Part shown: positions 11,039-20,297 of the stretch, one piece after another
How the letters are laid out: each line of letters begins with the position of its first letter
Position numbering within the stretch: position 1 is the first letter of the stretch
NCBI RefSeq assembly: GCF_019599045.1
Contig: NZ_CP080623.1
Coordinates: 2,812,501 to 2,876,500, forward strand
DNA from: Roseovarius sp. SCSIO 43702
GTDB taxonomy: Bacteria; Pseudomonadota; Alphaproteobacteria; Rhodobacterales; Rhodobacteraceae
Direction of reading: 5' to 3'
Length of the DNA stretch: 64,000 nucleotides
Notes under the pieces: model-generated
Databases searched by the model: none
Told to the model about the DNA's origin: nothing
What the model saw: only the letters and a program-made list of their open reading frames with translations
Program-made: the position numbers and the translations under genes

Positions 11039-11914
11039 ATGTTGAAAGGTTCAATGCCTGCCCTCGTCACGCCGTTCAAGGACGGCTCGCCGGATATCGA
11101 GACGCTCAAACACCTGGTCGAATGGCATATCGAGCAGGGCAGTCACGGCCTCGTGCCGGTCGGCACCACCGGGGAAAGCCCGACGCTCAGCCACGAGGAA
11201 CACGAGCAGGTTGTCGAAGTCGTCGTTCGCGCCGTCGCAGGCCGGATCCCGGTCATCGCGGGTGCCGGCAGCAACAACACGGCCGAGTCGCTGCGCTTCG
11301 TGCAGCACGCCGAAAAGGTCGGCGCCGATGCCGCGCTCGTCGTGACGCCCTATTACAACAAGCCGACGCAAGCGGGACTCATCGCGCATTTCAAGACGTT
11401 GCACGATGCCACCAACCTGCCGATCGTCATCTACAACATTCCCGGCCGCTCGGTCGTCGACATGAGCCCGGCCACCATGGGTGAGCTTGCACGTCTGCCG
11501 CGTATCATCGGTGTCAAGGACGCGACGGGCGATCTCGCGCGGGTCTGCGCACAGCGGATCACCTGCGGCAAGGATTTCCTCCAGATCTCGGGCGAGGATG
11601 CCACCGCCCACGGGTTCAACGCGCAGGGCGGGGTGGGATGTATCTCGGTCACGGCCAATGCCGCGCCGAAGCTTTGCGCCGAGATGCAGGAGGCAACGCT
11701 ACGCGGCGATTATGCGCAGGCGCTGGAGCTTCAGGACCGGCTGATGCCGCTGCATCGCGCCATCTTCACCGAACCGGGCCTCTGCGGCGCCAAATACGCG
11801 ATGTCCCGCCTCGGGCTCTGCTCGGAGGAGGTGCGTCCGCCGCTTCTGCCGCTGACCGACGGCACGAAATCGCTCGTGGACGACGCGCTTCGGCACGCGG
11901 GACTGCTGAACTGA
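11039..11914 (+). CDS. dapA: 4-hydroxy-tetrahydrodipicolinate synthase
   Basis: A 291-residue DapA of standard length, condensing pyruvate with aspartate semialdehyde in lysine/DAP synthesis. The [11 protein letters not shown] motif, the YYNKPTQ segment, the tyrosine of VIYNIPGR and the Schiff-base lysine of [10 protein letters not shown] are all present. AAAGGAG sits 8 bases before the ATG. This contrasts with the divergent DapA-like protein at 57.2–58.2 kb. Confidence 0.96.
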   Translation: MLKGSMPALVTPFKDGSPDIETLKHLVEWHIEQGSHGLVPVGTTGESPTLSHEEHEQVVEVVVRAVAGRIPVIAGAGSNNTAESLRFVQHAEKVGADAALVVTPYYNKPTQAGLIAHFKTLHDATNLPIVIYNIPGRSVVDMSPATMGELARLPRIIGVKDATGDLARVCAQRITCGKDFLQISGEDATAHGFNAQGGVGCISVTANAAPKLCAEMQEATLRGDYAQALELQDRLMPLHRAIFTEPGLCGAKYAMSRLGLCSEEVRPPLLPLTDGTKSLVDDALRHAGLLN

Positions 11915-11941
11915 GCCAAGAGGGTTTTCCCGCTCCCCGTC

Positions 11942-12637
11942 TCAGTCGCGGCGACGGACCATCATCTGGTTGTTTTCCTTGCGCGTCTCGAACACCTTGA
12001 TCGCGGCCACCAGGTCGCTCAGCTTCTTGTGCCCATAGCTGCGCGTGTCGAAATCGGGGTTGGCGGTGGTCACCTGCTGACCCAACCGGCCGAGCGCATA
12101 CCAGTCGCCTTCCTGATCCAGGCTGTCCATGGCCTTGAACAGAAGATCACGCGCCTCGCTCAGGTTCTTGCCCGATGCCTTTTCGACGGTCTCGGGCGCT
12201 CCGCTGAGGTTTTCAAGATAGATGAACCGCTTGCATGCCTTGCGAAACGCCTCGGGCGTCTTGCGCGCGCCGATACCGAAAACGTCGAGGCCCTGCTCGC
12301 GCAACCGGCTTGCCAGCCGCGTGAAATCGCTGTCGGACGAGACCAGCACGAACCCGTCGAACCGGCCCGAATGCATTAGGTCCATCGCGTCGATCACGAG
12401 CGCGATGTCGCTCGCGTTCTTTCCGACGGTGTTGGCCGGTGAATGATGCGGCACGAGGCCGAACTCTGCCTGCACCCGATTCCACCCCGTCATCTGCTGT
12501 GACGAGAAGTCGCCATAGCACCGCCGGACCGACGCCTCTCCCATCCCCGCGATCTCGTCGAAGATGGCTTGCGTCCACTTGGGCGAGGTGTTGTCGGCGT
12601 CGATGAGAACAGCAAGAAGCGGGTTATGTTCGGGCAT
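11942..12637 (-). CDS. NYN-domain RNase-like protein with LOTUS/OST-HTH tail
   Basis: A 231-residue protein. The N-terminal NYN (PIN-like) domain has LIDADN with acidic residues at 13 and 15, a second acidic stretch ASDIALVIDAMDLMHS and VSSDSDFTRL, which together form the expected metal-binding site of a nuclease. Residues from about 165 to 225 resemble an OST-HTH/LOTUS RNA-binding domain (EGDWYALGRLGQQV). This two-domain form (MARF1/LabA-like) is common in bacteria; a target RNA is not known. It converges on dapA with a 27-base gap. Confidence 0.88.
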   Translation of the reverse strand: MPEHNPLLAVLIDADNTSPKWTQAIFDEIAGMGEASVRRCYGDFSSQQMTGWNRVQAEFGLVPHHSPANTVGKNASDIALVIDAMDLMHSGRFDGFVLVSSDSDFTRLASRLREQGLDVFGIGARKTPEAFRKACKRFIYLENLSGAPETVEKASGKNLSEARDLLFKAMDSLDQEGDWYALGRLGQQVTTANPDFDTRSYGHKKLSDLVAAIKVFETRKENNQMMVRRRD

Positions 12638-12814
12638 GCGCGGAAGGCTCCTTTTCCTTCCTTCATGCCCTAACCGAGGGCCTGACGAAAGCCATAAACT
12701 CGCCGATGTGATTTCTGAAAATTCGGCTCGAATCCTTCTCGAAACGCGACGCCGGATAAACCCGAAGTTAACCCATGCCGGCGCAAGGTGCCGACCAACC
12801 GTTCAGAGGTGGGC

Positions 12815-14509
12815 ATGACCGTCAATCAGAGGATCATCGAAGGCAGTTCCTGCCCGGCGAGCGACACGCATCCGTCCCCCGAGGCTGCGGCGGTCTCGCT
12901 TCTGATCGTGGATGAAGGGGGACTCGTGGAATACGTGACCTCGAATTTCCTCGCACTCATCGCCGCACCCGACCCCGAGCCCGCGACATGGATCGGGCGG
13001 GGGTTCGGGGAATGTTTTCCCGGCAACGACCTTCCTGTCGTCCCATCGGATACGTGCCACGCCGCGGGGTCGTTTCGGGGTTTCGACGGGCTGTCCTGGC
13101 CGATGGCGTGGACGCATCTGCCGGGCGGCAACTGGATCGGTGTGCACAGCGCCGCGACCCGGCCCGAACGCGGTCCCGGCCAGACCGATGATCTGACAGG
13201 GCTCGGCAATCGCAGCCATCTCAAGGCCGCCTTTACATGTCTGCTCGGCCGGCAGACAGGCGCCGACACCGCGCTGACCGCGATCTATCTCGATCTTGAT
13301 CACTTCAAGCGGGTCAATGATTGTCTCAGCCACGCGGTCGGCGACGGGTTGCTGCGCAAGGTTGCAGAGCGGTTGCGCAAGATCCTTCGTTCCGAGGACA
13401 TCCCCGTCCGGCTCGGCGGAGACGAGTTCGCGATCCTCATTCCCAATCTCGACGTTTCGGCCGCCGAAGAGATCGCGCAGCGGATCATAAAGATGCTGTC
13501 GCGGCCATTCCTCGTGGACGGACATCAGATCACCATCGGGGCGAGCCTGGGCCTCGCCCGGTATGACGCGCATGACGAGGGGCTCGAACCTCTTCTGCAA
13601 CGTGCCGATATCGCGCTCTACGAAAGCAAGCGAAAGGGACGTGGCCGCTTTCACTGGTATCGTCGGGAAATGTCCCGAGCCTTGAAGGAGCGGCGCGAAA
13701 TCGAGAACGATCTGCGCAAAGCGCTGGATCTCGATCAGTTTCAGCTCGTCTTTCAGCCGCAATACTCGTTCGAGAAGGGCCGGGTCAGCGGGTTCGAGGC
13801 CTTGATCCGATGGCAGCACCCCGATCGCGGGCTGGTCTCTCCGGTCCAGTTCATCGCGATCGCCGAAGAGATCGGCCTGATCGTTCCCATCGGTTCCTGG
13901 GTGCTCGAGACCGCCTGTCTCGCCGCGTGCGAGTGGCCCGCAGAAATTTCGGTCGCGGTGAATGTCTCGCCATTGCAGTTCGAAAGCGATGGCTTCGTGG
14001 ACACGGTCGCAGAGGCACTATCCGCGTCCGGTCTTGCCGCCGAGAGGCTCGAGCTCGAGATCACCGAGACCACGCTTCTGCGCAACGAGGCCAGCGTCAT
14101 CGATGTCATGCGCGAGCTTCGTGCGCTCGGCGTGAGGATCTCACTCGACGATTTCGGCATCGGATATTCCTCGCTGAACTACCTTCGCAAGTTTCCCTTC
14201 GACAAGATCAAGATCGACCAGTCCTTCGTGCGTGAACCTTTCGCCGACGCCTCGGCCCATCAGATCGTGCGCGCCGTGGCGGAACTCGGCTCCGCTTTCG
14301 GAATGAGCGTCCTCGCCGAAGGGGTCGAAACCGTTGATCAGCTTTCCCGCATACGCGCACAGGGCTGCTCCGCCGCCCAGGGCTATCTGCTGGCGGCGCC
14401 GATGCCACCGGCCGAGATCGACGCCTATCTTCGCGCGCGCCGCCCCGGCACGCGTGACAGGGATCTTCCCAACGACAAGGAAATGATCAATGACCCCGAC
14501 CGACCGTGA
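12815..14509 (+). CDS. GGDEF–EAL cyclic-di-GMP enzyme with N-terminal PAS-like region
   Basis: A 564-residue bifunctional protein. Residues 25–115 look like a degenerate PAS sensor. The diguanylate cyclase domain has an intact GGDEF at 201–205 with an RxxD product-inhibition site (192–195) five residues before it. The phosphodiesterase domain has EAL at 328–330, plus the DDFGIGYSSLNYL and EGVET motifs, so both halves look active. I choose the ATG at 12815, preceded by AGAGGTGG, over a GTG at 12788. Its 3' end overlaps the BLUF gene by 20 bases, so synthesis is probably coupled and activity may be light-controlled. Confidence 0.93.
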   Translation: MTVNQRIIEGSSCPASDTHPSPEAAAVSLLIVDEGGLVEYVTSNFLALIAAPDPEPATWIGRGFGECFPGNDLPVVPSDTCHAAGSFRGFDGLSWPMAWTHLPGGNWIGVHSAATRPERGPGQTDDLTGLGNRSHLKAAFTCLLGRQTGADTALTAIYLDLDHFKRVNDCLSHAVGDGLLRKVAERLRKILRSEDIPVRLGGDEFAILIPNLDVSAAEEIAQRIIKMLSRPFLVDGHQITIGASLGLARYDAHDEGLEPLLQRADIALYESKRKGRGRFHWYRREMSRALKERREIENDLRKALDLDQFQLVFQPQYSFEKGRVSGFEALIRWQHPDRGLVSPVQFIAIAEEIGLIVPIGSWVLETACLAACEWPAEISVAVNVSPLQFESDGFVDTVAEALSASGLAAERLELEITETTLLRNEASVIDVMRELRALGVRISLDDFGIGYSSLNYLRKFPFDKIKIDQSFVREPFADASAHQIVRAVAELGSAFGMSVLAEGVETVDQLSRIRAQGCSAAQGYLLAAPMPPAEIDAYLRARRPGTRDRDLPNDKEMINDPDRP

Positions 14510-14948
14510 CCTTCTGAGGGTCATGTATTACAGCCACCGCGCCGACCAGCCGACTGCCGACATGTCGTCCTGGGAGCTCGATGCCATACTGGAGGCCTCG
14601 CAACGAAACAACGCACGCGTCGGCGTGACCGGCGCCTTGATCTTCAACTCGGGAGTTTTCGGCCAGATCCTGGAAGGACCCTCAGGCGCGGTCGAGGAGA
14701 CTTTCGAGCGCATTCAGACGGATGAGCGCCATGAGAGGATCACCGTGCTCGACATCGCCCGCATCGAGGAGCGCGCCTTCGCGCACTGGTCCATGGGTTT
14801 CGTCGGAACCGATGCGCTGGTCGCCGAGATGTTCGGTCACCTGGGCTCCGCGACGGGTTTCGACATCGCACAACTCGCCGCGCACGAGATGTTTCGCACA
14901 CTACACAGCTTGAGCCTGCGCAAGGAGATCGCGACGCGCGCGGCCTGA
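14490..14948 (+). CDS. BLUF-domain blue-light sensor
   Basis: A 152-residue single-domain BLUF protein binding FAD. The photochemical residues are recognisable: a Tyr pair at 13–14 in VMYYSHRA, Asn41 in the RNNARVGVTGAL helix, Gln59 in GVFGQILEG, and Trp100/Met102 in HWSMGF. The ERIQTDERH segment is typical. After the domain come about 35 helical residues that could dock a partner. Short BLUF proteins act by protein contact. The 20-base overlap with the GGDEF–EAL gene makes that protein the obvious candidate partner. Confidence 0.93.
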   Translation: MTPTDRDLLRVMYYSHRADQPTADMSSWELDAILEASQRNNARVGVTGALIFNSGVFGQILEGPSGAVEETFERIQTDERHERITVLDIARIEERAFAHWSMGFVGTDALVAEMFGHLGSATGFDIAQLAAHEMFRTLHSLSLRKEIATRAA

Positions 14949-14994
14949 CGCCGCTGGCACCCCGAGGCGAAAGCCGCTCACGTCCTGCCGACGA

Positions 14995-15867
14995 TCAGTC
15001 GCCGCTGCCGATCTTGTCCTGGGTTTTCGTATCGAAATCCTCGGCCGAATGACGCTCGTGCAATTGCTCTTCCGGTTCACCGAAGGTGCGATTGACCATT
15101 CGGCCCCGCTGCACCGCGGGCCGTGCATCTATGCGTCTGGCCCACTCCATGACGTTCTCATACTCATGAACGCTCAGGAACGTCGCCGCATCACCATAGG
15201 CACGCCCGAGGGTCAGGTTGCCATACCACGGCCAGATCGCCATGTCCGCGATCGAATACGCATCGCCCGCGATCCAGTCCTTGTGGGCAAGCTCCCGGTT
15301 CAGAACGTCGAGCTGACGCTTGGTCTCCATCGCGAAGCGGTTGATGGGATACTCGTATTTCTCGGGCGCGTACTGATAGAAATGTCCGAACCCGCCACCG
15401 AGATAGGGCGCGCTCCCCATCTGCCACATCAGCCAGTTGATGACCTCGGTGCGGGCCGCGCCCGACCGCGGCAGGAACGCCCCGAACTTCTCGGCGAGGT
15501 GCATGAGGATCGAACCGCTTTCAAAGACACGCACGGGCTCGGGGCCGCTGCGATCCACCATGGCGGGGATCTTCGAGTTTGGATTGATCTCGACGAAGCC
15601 GCTGCCGAACTGGTCGCCCTCGCCGATCTCGATGAGCCACGCATCGTATTCCGCGTCATGACCGGCCTCGAGCAACTCCTCGAACATCACGTTGACCTTC
15701 ACCCCGTTCGGCGTGGCAAGCGAATAAAGCTGGAAGGGATGCTCGCCCACCGGCAATTCCCTGTCATGCGTCGGACCCGCGATGGGCCGATTGGTCGAGG
15801 CGAAGGCGCCGCCGTTCTCCTTGTCCCAGGTCCAGACCTTCGGCGGTTCATAGCTGTCGTCGCTCAT
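14995..15867 (-). CDS. yghU: YghU-type glutathione S-transferase
   Basis: A 290-residue nu-class GST-like disulfide-bond oxidoreductase. The long N-terminal extension (PPKVWTWDKENGG, then ASTNRPIAGPTHDRELPVG) is the YghU hallmark. The thioredoxin-like domain contains LATPNGVKV and the glutathione-contacting FESGSILMHLAEKFG. The all-helical C-terminal domain has SIADMAIWPWYG. These enzymes reduce disulfide bonds of two bound glutathiones. I start at MSDD with GGAGACGAG upstream. It lies next to a glutathione-dependent dehydrogenase gene but is separated from it by a terminator. Confidence 0.92.
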   Translation of the reverse strand: MSDDSYEPPKVWTWDKENGGAFASTNRPIAGPTHDRELPVGEHPFQLYSLATPNGVKVNVMFEELLEAGHDAEYDAWLIEIGEGDQFGSGFVEINPNSKIPAMVDRSGPEPVRVFESGSILMHLAEKFGAFLPRSGAARTEVINWLMWQMGSAPYLGGGFGHFYQYAPEKYEYPINRFAMETKRQLDVLNRELAHKDWIAGDAYSIADMAIWPWYGNLTLGRAYGDAATFLSVHEYENVMEWARRIDARPAVQRGRMVNRTFGEPEEQLHERHSAEDFDTKTQDKIGSGD

Positions 15868-15936
15868 TTCTCGTCTCCTCGGTTCATGCAATCCGTTGCG
15901 CTCAACATATTCCCCGCATCATCCCCTTCAACGCGA

Positions 15937-15964
15937 AAAGCCGCACATCGGCATGTGCGGCTTT
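15937..15964 (-). terminator. rho-independent terminator of the class III alcohol dehydrogenase gene
   Basis: A perfect 12-bp stem AAAGCCGCACAT / ATGTGCGGCTTT around a CGGC loop. Read on the minus strand it follows the dehydrogenase stop by about 30 bases, and the stem's T tract runs on into TTTTC. The stem is A/T-rich at its base on both sides. Confidence 0.75.
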
Positions 15965-15993
15965 CCTTGGGCCGGTGACCCGGCACCGAGCTA

Positions 15994-17106
15994 TCAATAG
16001 ATCACGACCGATCGGATGCTCTCGCCCGAATGCATCAACTCGAAGCCCTTGTTGATATCGTCGAGCGGCATGGTGTGCGTGATCATCGGGTCGATGTCGA
16101 TCTTGCCGTCCATGTACCAGTCCACGATCTTCGGAACGTCCGTGCGCCCCCGCGCCCCGCCGAAGGCCGTGCCGCGCCAGACCCGCCCGGTGACAAGCTG
16201 GAAGGGACGCGTGCTGATCTCGGCACCCGCCGGGGCCACCCCGATGATGACGCTCTCGCCCCAGCCCTTGTGCGCCGCCTCCAGCGCGGTGCGCATCACG
16301 CCCACGTTGCCGGTTGCGTCGAAGGTGTAGTCCGCCCCGCCGCCCGTAAGCTCGACCAGGTGCGCCACCAGGTCGCCCTCGACTTCGTCGGGATTGACGA
16401 AATCCGTCATGCCGAACCTGTCGGCCATCTCCTTCTTCGACGGGTTCAGATCGACACCCACGATCTGGTCCGCCCCCGCAAGGCGGAGACCCTGGATGAC
16501 GTTGAGGCCGATGCCGCCCAGTCCGAACACGATCGCCCGGCTGCCGATCTCGACTTTCGCGGTGTTGATCACGGCCCCGATGCCCGTCGTCACGCCGCAG
16601 CCGATATAGCAGATCTTGTCGAAGGGCGCGTCCTTGCGCACCTTGGCCAGCGCGATCTCGGGCAGCACCGTGTGATTGGCGAAGGTCGAGCAGCCCATGT
16701 AATGCAGGATCGGCGTGCCATCGAGCATCGAGAACCGGCTCGTCCCATCCGGCATCACCCCCTTGCCCTGCGTCTCCCGGATCGACTGGCAGAGGTTCGT
16801 CTTGGGGTTGAGACAATACTCGCATTCCCGACATTCCGGCGTGTAGAGCGGAATGACGTGATCGCCAACCTCGAGCGAGGTCACCCCCTCGCCCACCTCA
16901 ACCACGACGCCCGCACCCTCATGGCCCAGGATCGCCGGAAACGCCCCCTCCGGGTCCGCACCCGACAGCGTGAAGTCGTCCGTATGGCAAAGACCGGTCG
17001 CCTTGATCTCGACCAGCACCTCGCCTCGCTTCGGACCATCCAGGTTCACCTCCATGATCTCCATCGGTTTTCCCGCCTCGACGGCAACGGCTGCACGCGT
17101 GCGCAT
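15994..17106 (-). CDS. frmA: S-(hydroxymethyl)glutathione dehydrogenase / class III alcohol dehydrogenase
   Basis: A 370-residue zinc-dependent medium-chain dehydrogenase of the formaldehyde-detoxification class. It shows the catalytic-zinc motif [24 protein letters not shown], the four-Cys structural zinc loop [15 protein letters not shown], and the NAD motif [13 protein letters not shown]. The length and the [18 protein letters not shown] segment are those of class III ADH. Formaldehyde reacts with glutathione and is oxidised to S-formylglutathione. No fghA (S-formylglutathione hydrolase) or gfa gene is adjacent. Confidence 0.96.
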   Translation of the reverse strand: MRTRAAVAVEAGKPMEIMEVNLDGPKRGEVLVEIKATGLCHTDDFTLSGADPEGAFPAILGHEGAGVVVEVGEGVTSLEVGDHVIPLYTPECRECEYCLNPKTNLCQSIRETQGKGVMPDGTSRFSMLDGTPILHYMGCSTFANHTVLPEIALAKVRKDAPFDKICYIGCGVTTGIGAVINTAKVEIGSRAIVFGLGGIGLNVIQGLRLAGADQIVGVDLNPSKKEMADRFGMTDFVNPDEVEGDLVAHLVELTGGGADYTFDATGNVGVMRTALEAAHKGWGESVIIGVAPAGAEISTRPFQLVTGRVWRGTAFGGARGRTDVPKIVDWYMDGKIDIDPMITHTMPLDDINKGFELMHSGESIRSVVIY

Positions 17107-17251
17107 GATCTCACTCCTTGTCTTTTACTCGTTCCGACCTTGGGCGAAATGCCGCGGGGTTTCAACACGCAACAGGTGACAAGGCTTGCAATTCGCCGGC
17201 CGCCCCACAACGTTCAGAAAGAGCGAATGTGAACGACATCGGAGAGCAACC

Positions 17252-17533
17252 ATGCGCAGCGTTCTTTTGGCCGGCGCGGCCCTGATGGCCCTGTCAGCCT
17301 GCCAGACCGGAGAAGACGACAGCGACGCGACCGGCCCGGAACAAGATGCCTGCGGCGCATCGCAATACGCCGATCGCATCGGAACCGACCATGAGCAATA
17401 CGATTTCACCGCACCCGATCGCCCGTTGCGGATCATCCCGCCCGACAGCGCCGTGACACTCGATCATCGTCCCGAGCGGTTGAACGTAGACATCGACGAA
17501 GACGGCAAGATCACGCGTATCTGGTGCGGCTGA
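17252..17533 (+). CDS. I78-type peptidase inhibitor lipoprotein
   Basis: A 93-residue protein with a short lipoprotein signal ending LSAC (Cys17). The mature part has the I78 pattern: DACGASQYADRIG, RIIPPDSAVT, DHRPERLNVDIDEDGKI and the terminal IWCG; two cysteines probably form a disulfide. The family resembles potato-inhibitor-I-like serine protease inhibitors. I start at the ATG at 17252 with GGAGAG upstream; an upstream in-frame extension has no signal-peptide character. Confidence 0.85.
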   Translation: MRSVLLAGAALMALSACQTGEDDSDATGPEQDACGASQYADRIGTDHEQYDFTAPDRPLRIIPPDSAVTLDHRPERLNVDIDEDGKITRIWCG

Positions 17534-17548
17534 CAAACCGCACAAGTA

Positions 17549-18220
17549 TCAGCGGCTTTCGACCTCGGCCGAAGACGGGGCGTTGTCGGGATCGAGTGCG
17601 CGGATGCGATAGGCGGGGGCCTTCGGCAACCAGTCGGCCAGAAGCTCACCCATTTCCATGATCGGATCTTCCGAACGATCAATCCTGAGGTCGACATCGC
17701 ACAGCTCGTCTGCCCCCATCACGACGAGCGATGCCGATTGCAGCGGCTCCCTCTCGCTGCCGGCCGCCTCGCCTGCGCGGATACCGGCGAGAAGACGCTC
17801 GGCAAGATCTCCGTTCGCCGCCGTGAACGCGTCGATCATGGCGGGCAAGACCGTGGCGCTACCAAGGAAATTTCCAAGTGCGAGCGCGTCCTTTCCCACG
17901 GCCGCGCCGCAATGGTCGAGACAGGATGACCCGGTATGATGCGCCGGGTCACCATTCCGGGGAAGGACGCCCAGTTGCCGCCAATGGGGTGCGACCGCCG
18001 CATCGCGCATGGCCCGCAAGGCCGCGTCCGGGTTGCCACCCGAAGCGTCAAAACCCTTGATACCGATCTGATGAAGCCTCGGATCGGTGCGGGCTTGGGA
18101 AAAGACGACGCAGTCCCGCGAAATTGCGCCGACGCGCGCACCGACGCAGACCGAGGAGGTTGCCACCACGTATCCCAGCCGCCCCGTCTCGAGACACCGG
18201 CCCGCCAGTGAAAACGTCAT
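17549..18220 (-). CDS. DUF1028 protein A (hydantoin-cluster, leftward arm)
   Basis: A 223-residue DUF1028 protein beginning MTFSLAGRCLETG and containing ARTDPRLHQIG, the WRQLGVL motif and DALALGNFLGSATVLPAM. The family has no established function; its fold is thought to be of Ntn-hydrolase type, in which case Thr2 after Met removal would be the nucleophile. The start overlaps the stop of the N-carbamoyl amino-acid hydrolase gene in an ATGA, so the two are coupled. A paralogue lies at 25.7–26.4 kb in the other arm of the same cluster. Confidence 0.87.
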   Translation of the reverse strand: MTFSLAGRCLETGRLGYVVATSSVCVGARVGAISRDCVVFSQARTDPRLHQIGIKGFDASGGNPDAALRAMRDAAVAPHWRQLGVLPRNGDPAHHTGSSCLDHCGAAVGKDALALGNFLGSATVLPAMIDAFTAANGDLAERLLAGIRAGEAAGSEREPLQSASLVVMGADELCDVDLRIDRSEDPIMEMGELLADWLPKAPAYRIRALDPDNAPSSAEVESR

Positions 18221-19152
18221 TCCGGCACCTCCACGCCCGTCTGGGACGTGATGAGACCATAATGTTCGATCCGGCGATGGCGCGCGAAATCGAAGACCGA
18301 CCGCCTCAGGTAGGCGCCGAGATCTAGATCGCAATCGAAGGTGATCACCTCGTCCTCTTCCGTCGCGGCGCGGCACATGACCTCGCCCGTGGGGGCCACG
18401 ATCATCGAACCGCCGATCATCGCGAACCCGTCTTCCGAACCACATTTGGCCGCGGCCATGACCCAGGCGGCATTCTGATACGCCGCGGCCTGAAGGCTCA
18501 GCCGATGATGGAATTCCCGCAGATGCGCCGCCTCGGGATGGTGGATGTTGCGCGTCGGCGTGTTGTAGCCGAGCATGAACAGTTCCGCGCCCTGAAGCGC
18601 CATCACGCGAAACGTCTCGGGCCACCGGCGGTCGTTGCAAATGCACATGCCGAAGCGGCCCGAAGGCGTCTCGAAGGTGGGAAACCCCAGATCGCCAACC
18701 TCGAAATATCGCTTCTCGAGGTGTTCGAACTCCGGATCGCCGATGGGTTCCGCCGTGCCGGGCAGGTGAATCTTGCGATACTTTCCCAGCACCTCGCCTT
18801 TCGGCCCGACGAGGACGGACGTATTGAATCGGCGGGTGCGCCCGTCCTGTTCGAGTTTTTCGGCGTACCCGAGGTAGAAGCCGACGCCCAATTCTCCCGC
18901 TGCCTCGAATAGCGGTCGCATCGCGGGCGACGGGAGGCCCTCTTCGAAGAAGACGTCGTATTCCTCGGGCGTATCGTAGAGGTAGCGCGGAAAGAACGTG
19001 GTGAGCGCAAGTTCGGGGAATGTGACCCATTTTGCGCCCCGGCCATATGCCTCACGCAACATGCCGACGAGACGTTTCACCACCGCTTCCTTGGAGTCGC
19101 TCAGATGAATGGGTCCAAGCTGTGCAACGGCGTGTATCTCGCGGCGGCTCAT
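18217..19152 (-). CDS. N-carbamoyl-D-amino-acid hydrolase (nitrilase superfamily)
   Basis: A 311-residue carbon–nitrogen hydrolase close in length and motifs to D-carbamoylase. From the ATG at 19152 (GGAGA upstream) the triad falls at Glu47 (TFPELAL), Lys127 (KYRKIHLPG) and Cys172 (ICNDRRWPE), the same numbering as in the Agrobacterium enzyme. An HPEAAHLREFHHRLSLQA stretch also matches. It releases CO2 and ammonia from N-carbamoyl-D-amino acids, the step after hydantoinase. It is divergent from LysR and translationally coupled to DUF1028 protein A. Stereospecificity is inferred, not seen. Confidence 0.9.
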   Translation of the reverse strand: MSRREIHAVAQLGPIHLSDSKEAVVKRLVGMLREAYGRGAKWVTFPELALTTFFPRYLYDTPEEYDVFFEEGLPSPAMRPLFEAAGELGVGFYLGYAEKLEQDGRTRRFNTSVLVGPKGEVLGKYRKIHLPGTAEPIGDPEFEHLEKRYFEVGDLGFPTFETPSGRFGMCICNDRRWPETFRVMALQGAELFMLGYNTPTRNIHHPEAAHLREFHHRLSLQAAAYQNAAWVMAAAKCGSEDGFAMIGGSMIVAPTGEVMCRAATEEDEVITFDCDLDLGAYLRRSVFDFARHRRIEHYGLITSQTGVEVPE

Positions 19153-19227
19153 CGACAATTCTCCGGATCATGACGCGGACAGGACAAGATGGTCCCTCGA
19201 AGGACTAGACCGCCACCATATCAGTGT

Positions 19228-19240
19228 GAAATAAAATTTC
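19228..19240. promoter_or_regulatory. candidate LysR operator (GAAAT-AAA-ATTTC)
   Basis: A perfect 5-bp inverted repeat with 3-base spacer in the 118-base divergent region between the carbamoylase and LysR genes. A second inverted element, TTG-N7-CAA, lies at 19249–19261. The region is the most A/T-rich in the vicinity, as expected for a bidirectional LysR-controlled promoter. No experiment supports binding. Confidence 0.4.
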
Positions 19241-19270
19241 GAGGTCATTGGATAATTCAAGGTTATCGAC

Positions 19271-20182
19271 ATGATAAATGCACGTCAGCTCGAGGTGCTC
19301 TGCGCCGTGATCGAGGTCGGAACGACCGCGAAGGCGGCCGAGCTGCTTGCCGTGAGCCAGCCCGCCGTGAGCAACATGGTGCGCCACATCGAAACCCTCG
19401 TGGGACTGGAGCTCTTCCGTCGTGAACACGGTCGCCTCGTTCCTACTCCCGAGGCCCGGCATATTGCGCAGGAAGCTCAACACCTCTTTGCCCAGCAACG
19501 ACGCATCGCGTCGGTCGTCGAGGAGATCAAGGGCGGTTCGATCGGCCGATTGTCGATCGTGGCCACGCCCTCCATCGGTCAGATCATCCTGCCGCGCGTA
19601 TTGGCCGCGTTCACGAAGGACCGCCCGAAACTTCGGGTCTCGGTCGATCTAGGCCACACCGAGCAGATCGCCGCCCGGCTCGTGAGCGGACGCGCGGAGC
19701 TTGGCCTTTCCATAAGCCAACCCCATCATTCAGCTCTCTCGGTCAAGCCGATCGCCCAAGGACGCCTGGTGTGCGCATGTCCCCCCGATCATGAATTCGC
19801 CTCGGGCGAAAGTGTTCGACTGGCCGATCTCAATCATACGCGGCATATCTCGTATTCCGCCGAAACCCCGCTCGGCCGGGTGATCGACGCGGCCTACTCC
19901 GCACAGGGCATTTCGAGGCGCTACTCCTTCGAAGTGCGCCATACGATCGCCGCGCTCGAACTCGTCAAATGCGGTCTCGGCGTGGCACTTGTCGATTCGT
20001 TCGTCACACCCGGCTGCGACTCGCGGAAGGTGGCCTTCCGCACGACCGATCCCGATCTCCGTATCGAAGCGCATTCCGCAACGTCGAACCTGTTTCCGAC
20101 ATCGCGGCTGGCTCTCGAGTTTCAGATGTTCTTTCGCGACTACGTGTCCGAACATCTCGAACAATTCCCCGCGGGGATATAA
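19271..20182 (+). CDS. LysR-family transcriptional regulator of the ureide/hydantoin cluster
   Basis: A 303-residue LysR regulator. The N-terminal winged HTH covers residues 1–60 (MINARQLEVLCAVIEVG, then KAAELLAVSQPAVSNMVRHIE), followed by a two-lobe inducer-binding domain from about 90 (GRLSIVATPSIGQIILPRVL). It stands between the leftward carbamoylase–DUF1028 arm and the rightward transporter–catabolic arm, so it is the natural local regulator of both. The inducer is probably the imported compound or an early intermediate. Confidence 0.93.
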   Translation: MINARQLEVLCAVIEVGTTAKAAELLAVSQPAVSNMVRHIETLVGLELFRREHGRLVPTPEARHIAQEAQHLFAQQRRIASVVEEIKGGSIGRLSIVATPSIGQIILPRVLAAFTKDRPKLRVSVDLGHTEQIAARLVSGRAELGLSISQPHHSALSVKPIAQGRLVCACPPDHEFASGESVRLADLNHTRHISYSAETPLGRVIDAAYSAQGISRRYSFEVRHTIAALELVKCGLGVALVDSFVTPGCDSRKVAFRTTDPDLRIEAHSATSNLFPTSRLALEFQMFFRDYVSEHLEQFPAGI

Positions 20183-20297
20183 CTCTTCATTATATTCTTG
20201 CCCCTACTTTTAATTTCCAAGAGGCGGTGAGCTGTGTTTCTGATTGACCGACTGATCCCATTCGATCCCGAGCGTCCGAAACGAGAGTCTCCGCCCG

